The notes under the pieces are model-generated. The model made no database searches and was not told where the DNA came from. It worked only from the letters and a program-made list of their open reading frames with translations. This document shows positions 16,545 through 23,319 of a DNA stretch of 64,000 nucleotides, in pieces (position 1 is the first letter of the stretch; each line of letters begins with the position of its first letter). This stretch comes from Gaiellaceae bacterium (GTDB lineage Bacteria; Actinomycetota; Thermoleophilia; Gaiellales; Gaiellaceae). Made by a program: the position numbers and the translations under genes. The stretch covers positions 27,449-91,448 of the forward strand of contig JAUJMY010000008.1 of assembly GCA_030446625.1 (NCBI GenBank), in the 5' to 3' direction.

Positions 16545-17105
16545 CTAGCCGCGCGTTCTCGCCGCCCTGCGCTCGGCTTCGCTCGCGACCGCGTCAAGCG
16601 AGGCGCGAACGGCGCGGTCCCATGCACGCGCGACACGTTCGCCCCACCATTCGCCTAGGCTCCAGAAGTCCGTGCCGAGCTCGCCTTCCCAGGTCAGCTC
16701 GGTGCCGTCCTCCAGCGCGCGCAGGGTGAACGCCTCGCTGACGTGTGGCACCGGCCCCCGCACGAGTCGGAAGGTCACTCGCTCGGGGCGCTCGAACACG
16801 ACCGTCTCGACGGTCGTCGCGACGCCCGACTTGATGGGGGTGAAGTGTGCGGCCAGCGCCATGTCCGCGCCCCGCTCCCACACGTGCAGCTTTTCCTGCA
16901 GCGCCCGCGTCGCGCGGCCCAGATACGGCTCCGCGATAACGTCGAACACCGTCTCGCGCGGCGCACCGATGCGCCACGTCAACGGGCCGAGCGCGCGCGT
17001 CCGTCGCCCGCGTCCGACGTCGAGCGTCAGCGCGCCGCTTGCGACGATCCGATACACGCCCCGTGCGGCGAGCGTGAGTCCGACGCTGACGAGAAGCCGC
17101 CGCAT
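16545..17105 (-). CDS. SRPBCC (START/Bet v1-like) domain protein
   Basis: 186 residues starting MRRLLVSVGLTLAARGVYRI; the longer frame upstream is antisense-like and rejected. A short N-terminal hydrophobic segment is followed by a polyketide-cyclase/SRPBCC ligand-binding fold: WRIGAPRETVFDVIAEPYLG, then ADMALAAHFTPIKSG, ETVVFERPERVTFRLVRGPV and the C-terminal ELTWEGELGTDFWSLGEWWG. Such proteins bind hydrophobic ligands. No catalytic residues can be assigned. Confidence 0.8.
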   Translation of the reverse strand: MRRLLVSVGLTLAARGVYRIVASGALTLDVGRGRRTRALGPLTWRIGAPRETVFDVIAEPYLGRATRALQEKLHVWERGADMALAAHFTPIKSGVATTVETVVFERPERVTFRLVRGPVPHVSEAFTLRALEDGTELTWEGELGTDFWSLGEWWGERVARAWDRAVRASLDAVASEAERRAARTRG

Positions 17106-17229
17106 GCCGTGAAGGTTAGGGCCGAATCCCGCGGCGAAGATCTGCGTCTTCCCCTGCAGGCGTCGTCGAAGCCGTGCTGCCGCGGAGGACGAGCGTCGTG
17201 CGCAAGACCCCAACCCTCGACGAGCGCCG

Positions 17230-17412
17230 CTACGGGTCGGCCTCTGACGCGCCGGCGAGGAGCTCGTCGCTGACGCCGTCGCGCTCGCTCTGATGCTCCT
17301 GCGCGTCCTCGCTCGGCTCGCACTGCTCCGGCGGTCGCCGCCACGGCAAGTCCGCCGCCCGTTGTGCGAGCAGCCAGCGGTACAGCTCGAGCGTCGACGC
17401 GCATCGGCACAT
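17230..17412 (-). CDS. Possible small acidic protein in a 450-bp gap
   Basis: 60-residue ATG frame: MCRCASTLELYRWLLAQRAA, then a proline/glutamate-rich acidic tail ending GVSDELLAGASEADP. Composition is protein-like, but there is no strong ribosome-binding site and no family. The rest of the 17106-17559 interval before the Asp23 operon shows nothing recognisable. Confidence 0.35.
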   Translation of the reverse strand: MCRCASTLELYRWLLAQRAADLPWRRPPEQCEPSEDAQEHQSERDGVSDELLAGASEADP

Positions 17413-17559
17413 CGTGCGACGCTCTTAATCTCGACGGCGCCAACATCGTGTACGTCACGGCAGCTCGAACGCGCCCCCGAAGGCGCGGCAGCAGGTGGCT
17501 TACCGAGCGGCCGGACTGGACAAGGGAGAGGAGACCGAAGCGACGACGAGGAGGCAACG

Positions 17560-18021
17560 ATGGCTGAGGAGACGGCGGCAACACGGGTGACAAGCCGAGG
17601 AAGCGGCGGGGACGGCGGCAAGGAGTCGCCTCTCGCCAGCCAGCGTGGAACGACGACGATCAACGATCTGGTGGTGACGAAGGTGGCCGCGATCGCCGCG
17701 CGGGAGACCAGCGGCGTATACGACCTCGGAGGCGGCGCGGCCCGCGCGCTCGGTGCGATGACCGAGCGCGTCGGCGTCTCGATGTCCGACGACCGCTCAC
17801 GTGGGGTCTCCGTCGAAGTCGGCGAGCGCGAGGCAGCGGTGGATCTCACGATCGTCGTCGAGTACGGCGAGTCGATCCCGAAGGTGTCGGACGCGGTGCG
17901 CGAGAACGTGATCAAGCGTATCGAGGGGATCACGGGGCTCTCGGTCCCGGAGGTCAACATCGTCGTGAACGACCTTCACTTCCCGGGTGACGCCCAGCCC
18001 GAGGAGTCGCGCGTCAGCTAG
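17560..18021 (+). CDS. Asp23/Gls24 family envelope-stress protein
   Basis: 153 residues from ATG with GAGGAGG ahead. After a Ser/Gly-rich N-terminal 25 residues comes the Asp23/Gls24 domain: TTTINDLVVTKVAAIAARETSGVYDLGGG, RVGVSMSDDRSRGVSVEVGEREAAVDLTIVVEYG and VRENVIKRIEGITGLSVPEVNIVVNDL. Gls24/Asp23 proteins coat the inner face of the membrane, anchored through AmaP. First gene of a five-gene operon whose other members carry the TM anchors. Confidence 0.93.
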   Translation: MAEETAATRVTSRGSGGDGGKESPLASQRGTTTINDLVVTKVAAIAARETSGVYDLGGGAARALGAMTERVGVSMSDDRSRGVSVEVGEREAAVDLTIVVEYGESIPKVSDAVRENVIKRIEGITGLSVPEVNIVVNDLHFPGDAQPEESRVS

Positions 18022-18032
18022 GGGCGGAGCCG

Positions 18033-18416
18033 ATGACGGCGCCTCTGACCGGTTCCCAACCACCGCGGCCGGACTCGGCCGCTCCCTCGGAGCGGGTGCT
18101 GCTCGCCCGGCTCGCACTGGACGCGGCGCGGGACGTCCCTGGCGTCATCTCCGCGGATGCGGGACGGTTTGGGACGCGGGTGACGGCGGACCGCGAGGAG
18201 CGGCTTCCCGGTGTGCTGGCGACGGCTCTCGCCGACGGCGGCTACGCCGTCGAGCTTTATCTCGTCTGCGAGGCCGTCCCGCTGCACCCGCTCGCCGAGC
18301 GGATCCGCGAGCGGGTCGAACGTGCCGCCGCGTCCGCGGGTCTGGCCGCCGCACTCAGGTACGTCGACGTCGCGATCGAGGACGTCGTGACGCCGGACGA
18401 AACGGGCATCAGATGA
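18033..18416 (+). CDS. Second, divergent Asp23/Gls24-like protein
   Basis: 127 residues. The core RLALDAARDVPGVISADAGRFGTRV followed by AVELYLVCEAVPLHPLAERIRERVERAAA matches the alternating beta-alpha plan of Asp23 domains but lacks the long N-terminus. The 3' end overlaps the next gene by 4 bp (ATGA), so it is translationally coupled. Probably a partner of the first Asp23 protein. Confidence 0.75.
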   Translation: MTAPLTGSQPPRPDSAAPSERVLLARLALDAARDVPGVISADAGRFGTRVTADREERLPGVLATALADGGYAVELYLVCEAVPLHPLAERIRERVERAAASAGLAAALRYVDVAIEDVVTPDETGIR

Positions 18417-19009
18417 CGCTCCTGCTGCGCGTGCTCGCACGCATCGTCGTGCTGGTGCTGCTCGTCGCGCTCTCCCTCGTCGGGCTCGCGGTCGCCGTCT
18501 TCTCGATCCAGGGCGGCGACAGGCCACTGAGCCTGCCGGGGCTCGCCGAGCAGGTGCTCCTGCCGGAGGCCGAGGACGACGTCGGCGACTACCTCGGCCG
18601 AGTCGAGGCGCCGGGGCCGCTCGCGAAGCGCTCCGCTCTCGCCGGGGCCGGTGCCGTGCTCGCCGGCGCGCTGCTCCTGCTCGGCGTGCTCGCGCCGCGC
18701 CGTGAGCGCCTGGTGGTCTTCGGCAAGGGGACACGCGGCAGGCTCGCAGCGCGTCGGCGGCCGCTCGCGCGTGCGGCGGAGGCGCTCGCGGCGCAGGTGC
18801 GCGGGGTCACCGAGGCGAAGGTGCGCGTACGGCCGCCGGGCCGCGTGCGGGGCGGGCAGCTGCGGGTGAGGGTTTCGCACCCAAGGAACCAGCAGGGCCG
18901 CGAGGTCGAGCAGCGCGTGCACGGTGCGCTGGCGCCGCTCGTCGAGTCCGCCGCGGTGAAGCCGCGGGTGGAGGCGCGGCCGCGCAAGCGGGGGGCGAGG
19001 GTCGAGTGA
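18413..19009 (+). CDS. AmaP-like membrane anchor of the Asp23 system
   Basis: 198 residues with two TM helices: LLRVLARIVVLVLLVALSLV and SALAGAGAVLAGALLLLGVL, about 50 residues apart as in AmaP (alkaline-shock membrane anchor). The C-terminal domain LARAAEALAAQVRGVTEAKVRV...LRVRVSHP resembles the small Asp23-type fold, ending in a basic tail (RPRKRGAR). Coupled to neighbours on both sides by 4-bp overlaps. Likely tethers the Asp23 proteins to the membrane. Confidence 0.75.
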   Translation: MTLLLRVLARIVVLVLLVALSLVGLAVAVFSIQGGDRPLSLPGLAEQVLLPEAEDDVGDYLGRVEAPGPLAKRSALAGAGAVLAGALLLLGVLAPRRERLVVFGKGTRGRLAARRRPLARAAEALAAQVRGVTEAKVRVRPPGRVRGGQLRVRVSHPRNQQGREVEQRVHGALAPLVESAAVKPRVEARPRKRGARVE

Positions 19010-19611
19010 CGATCCGGCAGCGCCTACGCCGCCGCGACTCGCCGCTCGCCACCCTCGGGCTGCTGCTGCTCGTGCCGGTCGCCCTCGCGCTGATCTGGTA
19101 CGGCGCAATGCTGGTGGCGCTCGCGTTCAAGACGGATCCGGGAACGGTGAACACGATCAGCGGCTATCGCGACGCCTACGACTTCCTGGCGGGCCTCGTG
19201 CCCGCCGACTTCACGAGCACGGTGCGCCTGATCACCGGGCTCGGCGGCCTGGCTGCGTTCCTGCTCTTCGGCCTCCTCGCCCTGAAGCAGGTGCCGCGGC
19301 CGTATCTCGCGCGCGGCCCGCTGACGCTCGCCGAGGACGAGCGCGGGACGTCGACGGTGGAGCCGAGGGCGATCGAGCGGGCGGCGGAGGTCGCTGCCTG
19401 CGCCCATCTGTCCGTCACCGACGCCACCGGCCGGTACGTCGAGAACGGCATCGAGCTGGAGATCGACGTGAAACTAGCAGGTGACCTGCCGGACACCCTG
19501 CGCGAGGTTCAGCAGCGTGTCGAGGAGGCTCTGCGGCAGCACGACCTGCCCGATGGTCCGGTCAGCGTGACGCTCGCCGGTTTCGACAGCGGACGAAGGG
19601 AGCTCGAATGA
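19006..19611 (+). CDS. DUF6286-like membrane protein of the Asp23 operon
   Basis: 201 residues from GTG overlapping the previous stop. TM helices ATLGLLLLVPVALALIWYGAM and LITGLGGLAAFLLFGLLAL are separated by an extracytoplasmic loop. The soluble C-terminal part has AACAHLSVTDATGRYVENGIELEIDV and REVQQRVEEALRQHDLPDG, again an Asp23-like beta-alpha pattern. A second AmaP-type anchor in the same operon. Confidence 0.7.
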   Translation: MTIRQRLRRRDSPLATLGLLLLVPVALALIWYGAMLVALAFKTDPGTVNTISGYRDAYDFLAGLVPADFTSTVRLITGLGGLAAFLLFGLLALKQVPRPYLARGPLTLAEDERGTSTVEPRAIERAAEVAACAHLSVTDATGRYVENGIELEIDVKLAGDLPDTLREVQQRVEEALRQHDLPDGPVSVTLAGFDSGRRELE

Positions 19612-19814
19612 TGACGTCAAGCCAGTTCGCAGCAGCACTCGGATTCGCCTTCGTGGCGGTCTGGATCGCCATGGGCTTCGGTTCGGCGGTGCTCTGCCTC
19701 GTCGGCGCCGCCGTCTTCTATGCCGTCGTGCTCCTCGTGCGCGGCGACGTCGACCTCGCCGAGGTGCAGAGTCGGCTCGGCGGCCGCGGCGGGAGAGCGT
19801 CCACGCAACGCTGA
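19608..19814 (+). CDS. Small DUF2273-like membrane protein
   Basis: 68 residues, starting at an ATG that overlaps the previous stop. Two adjoining TM segments (AALGFAFVAVWIAMGFGSAVL and CLVGAAVFYAVVLLVRG) and a short basic tail. DUF2273 proteins of this size are regular members of Asp23 operons. Last gene of the operon. Confidence 0.75.
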   Translation: MMTSSQFAAALGFAFVAVWIAMGFGSAVLCLVGAAVFYAVVLLVRGDVDLAEVQSRLGGRGGRASTQR

Positions 19815-20580
19815 GGACGCGCCGAGATGACCGGCGCGGGAGTCGCCGCACCGGACGATCCGGACGTCGGGCCGGCGCTCGCGGACGAGCCGCCCTCCAT
19901 CGAGGCGGTGACGCGACACCGATTGCAAAGTGCCAGAGTCGGCCGCGCGCGAGCTCGCCATCTAGCTCCCGGCGCCGCTGCGCGAGGAGGCGAGTCACTC
20001 CTTGCCGGCGAGCGTCGGCTTCCCCAGGAGGCGGTGGGGTTGGAGCGGCTGGCGGGCGATCTGCCTGGTCCAGGTCTTCCGTTAAAGCCTTGGCGGACTC
20101 GAACCGCCGATCCCTCCTCACGATGGAGCTAGTCGCGCGCCGCGGATGTACCTCCTGGATACGTGCCAGGAAGCACGCTACGCGCGGCCACGCTGAACGG
20201 GCTGCTCTAGCGGAAAGTCAACCGCCCTCGGTAGCTACGCGAGCCCGTGCGACCGCGACGCGGTGTGGCACTCGCGTCCGCCGACTAGACTTCCTAGCGC
20301 CTCCTGTCACCGCTGGCGGCAGGGAGGCGCCGCCGTCACGACCGAGTCGGGGAACCCGTTATCGCTGGAGTGACCGATCCGTCCGGTAACAGGAACATCT
20401 GAAACTGGTCTCCCCGGTGGGGCCAGTCGTCACGACAACGCCGTGTGGGATCAGCAGAAAGCGTTCGCATAGGGCGGTTCTACCGTCCGTTGTACCAACC
20501 TGAGCTAAACGAGCCGAACCAGCAGCACCTCGTATGGCTTGAGCAGGGCGGTTGAGCCCACACCGACCGCCTCGCGTCGT
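19815..20580. other. Gene-poor interval with tRNA debris
   Basis: No gene is supported. A 101-residue plus frame from 19827 starts naturally (MTGAGVAAPDDPDVGPALADEPPSIEAV) but degenerates into arginine-rich sequence; at most a decayed last member of the Asp23 operon. On the minus strand 20108-20092 is an exact copy of the tRNA-Ala T-arm (GGCGG-TTCGAGT-CCGCC) without a recognisable acceptor. At 20477 lies GGTTCTACCGTCCGTTGTACC-like sequence, related to sequences near 5044 and 9669. Confidence 0.5.
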
Positions 20581-20623
20581 GATCGCACCCAGGAGGTCGG
20601 CGGTTCGAGTCCGCCTAGCTCCA
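20581..20623 (+). repeat. Exact 3' half of tRNA-Ala(CGC): probable attachment-site duplicate
   Basis: Forty-three nt identical to tRNA positions 31-73, starting at GATCGC in the anticodon loop and ending with the discriminator A. There is no 5' half, so it is not a functional tRNA. Integrases that target tRNA genes at the anticodon loop leave exactly this kind of remnant. Confidence 0.8.
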
Positions 20624-20771
20624 TCACAATCACGCGCGGAACAGCGCATCGGAGGCATCTTCCGATGTGATTGGACGTGGCGTTGCCGAGCCCTCATGAT
20701 CCGTCTCGTCCCCGTCCTTGGATGTCGTCGCGACAGGGGTTAAGGGCAACTGTGCGAGGAGGCTGAAGGGC

Positions 20772-21974
20772 ATGGCGAACGTCCTGTGTGTGCTTTACGA
20801 CGATCCCGCTGACATGTATCCGCCGTCGTACGCGCGCGACGACATTCCGAAGATCGAGCGCTACCCCGACGGACAAGCCACACCGACGCCGGAGGCGATC
20901 GACTTCAGGCCGGGCGAACTCCTCGGCAGCGTGTCGGGTGAGCTCGGGCTGCGCAAATTCCTTGAGGAAAATGGACATCGGTTCGTCGTCACGTCTGACA
21001 AGGACGGGCCAGACTCGACCTTCGAGCGCGAACTCCCCGAGGCGGAGATCGTGATCTCGCAGCCCTTCTGGCCCGCCTATCTGACCGCGGAGCGGATCGC
21101 CAAGGCGCCGAACCTCAAGCTGGCGGTGACGGCAGGGATCGGCTCGGATCATGTCGATCTGGAGGCGGCGATCGAGCGCCGCATCACCGTCACCGAGGTG
21201 ACGTACTGCAACAGCATCAGCGTCGCCGAGCACGTCGTCATGGCAATCCTCGCCCTCGTCCGGAACTACATCCCGTCGCACCAGTGGGTGCTGAAGGGCG
21301 GCTGGAATATCGCCGACTGCGTCTCTCGTTCGTACGACCTCGAGGGGATGCAGGTCGGGACGTTCGCCGCTGGCCGGATCGGCTTGGGGGTGCTGCGGCG
21401 GCTGAAGCCGTTCGAGGTCGGCCTCCACTACACAGATCGCCACCGCCTTCCGGCCGAGGTCGAGGAAGAGCTCGGCGTAACGTTCCACGCGGATGCCGAG
21501 TCGCTCGTGTCGGTCTGCGACGTCGTGACGATCAACGCCCCGCTGCACCCGGAGACGGAGCATCTATTCGACGACGAGCTGATCGGCAAGATGAAGCGCG
21601 GCGCGTATCTCGTGAATACCGCCCGCGGCAAGATCTGCGACCGCGACGCCATCGTGCGGGCGCTTGAGAGCGGCCAGCTCGCCGGTTACGCCGGCGACGT
21701 CTGGTTCCCGCAGCCGGCGCCGAGGGATCATCCGTGGCGGACGATGCCGAACCATGGGATGACGCCGCACATCTCCGGCTCGAGCCTGTCGGCCCAGGCC
21801 CGCTACGCGGCCGGCGTCCGCGAGATCCTGGAGTGCTGGTTCGACCGGCGGCCGATTCGTGAGGAGTACCTGGTCGTGGACCGCGGTCAGTTGGCCGGCG
21901 TGGGCGCGCACTCCTACAGCACCGGCGATGCCAGGGCCGGTTCGGACGAGGCTGCGCGTTTCGGGGCGGTCTGA
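20772..21974 (+). CDS. fdh: NAD-dependent formate dehydrogenase
   Basis: 400 residues, ungapped against the well-known Pseudomonas sp. 101 enzyme as I remember it, with numbering offset by one. It starts ANVLCVLYDDPADMYPPSYA and contains LLGSVSGELGLRKFLEENGH and SQPFWPAYLTAERIAKA. Catalytic residues are present: N147 (TYCNSIS), R285 (NTARGK), Q314 (PQPAP) and H333 (PHISG). The NAD site is GTFAAGRIGLG, with D222 in YTDRH giving NAD rather than NADP preference. Metal-independent, cytoplasmic: formate + NAD+ gives CO2 + NADH. GAGGAGG precedes the ATG. Lies just after a tRNA-derived repeat and before the C1/betaine genes, so it likely finishes oxidation of C1 units. Acquisition by transfer from methylotrophs is possible. 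Confidence 0.97.
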   Translation: MANVLCVLYDDPADMYPPSYARDDIPKIERYPDGQATPTPEAIDFRPGELLGSVSGELGLRKFLEENGHRFVVTSDKDGPDSTFERELPEAEIVISQPFWPAYLTAERIAKAPNLKLAVTAGIGSDHVDLEAAIERRITVTEVTYCNSISVAEHVVMAILALVRNYIPSHQWVLKGGWNIADCVSRSYDLEGMQVGTFAAGRIGLGVLRRLKPFEVGLHYTDRHRLPAEVEEELGVTFHADAESLVSVCDVVTINAPLHPETEHLFDDELIGKMKRGAYLVNTARGKICDRDAIVRALESGQLAGYAGDVWFPQPAPRDHPWRTMPNHGMTPHISGSSLSAQARYAAGVREILECWFDRRPIREEYLVVDRGQLAGVGAHSYSTGDARAGSDEAARFGAV

Positions 21975-22182
21975 CGAACCGACGCGTGCTGGACAGCCCG
22001 CGTGCGCCGCAGCTGGGTGAAGCTACGTCGTCGGGTCGCGAGCCGGCCGACCACGGTCCTCACGGCCCGAGTCGGCGCGCGGTCCTGCCCCTCGCTGAAC
22101 CCGCCGCCGTTCGGCGCGGCGACGGTCGTCCGCGCCGCTCGCTGCGTTTGCGCGCGCTCGGTTACGAATCGATCGCGCGGTG

Positions 22183-23238
22183 CTACAGCTTCGCGGCGTA
22201 CTCCTTGTACTGGTCCTTGACGCGCTGGTCGGTGCCGAGGAATGCGTGCTTCGACATGTCCGGCGAGTACCGGCTCGCCGGCGGCGTCCTTCCGAGCCCC
22301 TCGGCGAGGCTGCGGATGTGGTGCGGCCCCGCACCGCAGCAGACACCGAGGTAGGTGACGCCCAGCGCGTGCGCCTTGCGCGCGAAGTCCTCGAGCTCGT
22401 AGCGGTTGCACGTGAACGGGTCGAGCGCCGTCGGGAACGGCCGCCCGTCCTCGCCGTGGTCCCAGTGCGGGTCCCGCAGCGACTGGAAGCTCGGCTGCTC
22501 GTCGGTCGTCCGGTACGGGACGGGCAGCGCGGCCACGTGGCCGGAGACGGTCGCGCGCACGCGCTCGAGCAGGGGGAGCATCGTCTGCGGACCGCGGATG
22601 CAGTTGAGACCGACGACGTCCGCGCCGGCGTCCTCGAGCCGCTTGCACGCCTCCGCGGGCGTCCAGCCCTCGCGCGTGTTCGGCTCCTGGTGGATCGCGA
22701 GCGTGATCACCGCCGGGAGCCCCGTCTGCTTGATCGCCTCGAGGGCGATCAGCGCCTCCTCGCCCCACGAGAAGGTCTCGCCGATGACGAAGTCGACGCC
22801 GGCGTCCGCAGCCCAGACGACCTGCTCGTCGAACATCTCGCGCACGTTGCGCCGCGACTCGTCGTCGGCGACGAAGACGTTCGTGTTGCAGATGTCGCCG
22901 GCGAGCAGCGCGCCGGTCTCGCTCGCGACCTCCTTCGCGATCGAGAGCGCGCCGCGGTTCATCTCCTCGAGCAGGTGCTCCTTGCCGATCACGCGCAGCT
23001 TCTCGCGGTGCGCGTAGTAGGTGAACGCCTCGACGACGTCGGAGCCGGCGTGGACGAACTCGCGATGGAGCTGCGCGACGAGCTCGGGGTGCTCGAGCAC
23101 GATCTCCGGGACGAAGGCGCCCGCCTGGAGATAACCGCGCCGCTCGAACTCGAACAGGTAGCCCTCCGCGCAGATCACCGGCCCCTGCTCGAGCCGCTCG
23201 AGCAGGCCGAGCTTCGCCGCAACGGGATCGTCAGACAT
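22183..23238 (-). CDS. Betaine-homocysteine-methyltransferase-like protein
   Basis: 351 residues; ATG preceded by CGAGGAGGACC. Zn-thiolate methyltransferase barrel with LEQGPVICAEGYLFEFERRGYLQAGAF, SDVVEAFTYYAHREKLRV, VVGLNCIRGP (C213) and YLGVCCGAGPHHIRSLAEGLG (C300, C301). These three Cys and their spacing match the zinc ligands of BHMT (C217, C299, C300 in the human enzyme). Likely moves a methyl group from glycine betaine or a related methylated onium compound to a thiol acceptor. Divergent from a second homocysteine-methyltransferase gene, sharing an 80-bp promoter region with an IclR-type operator. The nearby betaine transporter and sarcosine oxidase support the substrate guess. Confidence 0.85.
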   Translation of the reverse strand: MSDDPVAAKLGLLERLEQGPVICAEGYLFEFERRGYLQAGAFVPEIVLEHPELVAQLHREFVHAGSDVVEAFTYYAHREKLRVIGKEHLLEEMNRGALSIAKEVASETGALLAGDICNTNVFVADDESRRNVREMFDEQVVWAADAGVDFVIGETFSWGEEALIALEAIKQTGLPAVITLAIHQEPNTREGWTPAEACKRLEDAGADVVGLNCIRGPQTMLPLLERVRATVSGHVAALPVPYRTTDEQPSFQSLRDPHWDHGEDGRPFPTALDPFTCNRYELEDFARKAHALGVTYLGVCCGAGPHHIRSLAEGLGRTPPASRYSPDMSKHAFLGTDQRVKDQYKEYAAKL

Positions 23239-23262
23239 CGGTCCTCCTCGCACTCGGGGCTG

Positions 23263-23289
23263 GTTGCTTCATCAGCAACACGAGTTGCG
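23263..23289. promoter_or_regulatory. IclR operator, copy 1 (divergent promoter)
   Basis: GTTGCT-N5-AGCAAC, then 4 nt and a third half-site GTTGCG. Read on the minus strand the order is CGCAAC-N4-GTTGCT-N5-AGCAAC, identical in half-sites and spacing to the element overlapping the iclR start at 25118-25144. Lies between the two divergent methyltransferase genes. Confidence 0.75.
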
Positions 23290-23319
23290 ATTATCGTGTG
23301 CGCAGGCGAGGAGCGCAAC

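Noticed and set aside
9614..20580. Whole 9.6-20.6 kb interval as a single intact mobile element
   Set aside because: No integrase, transposase or replication gene is visible, and the Asp23, nfeD and slipin operons look chromosomal.
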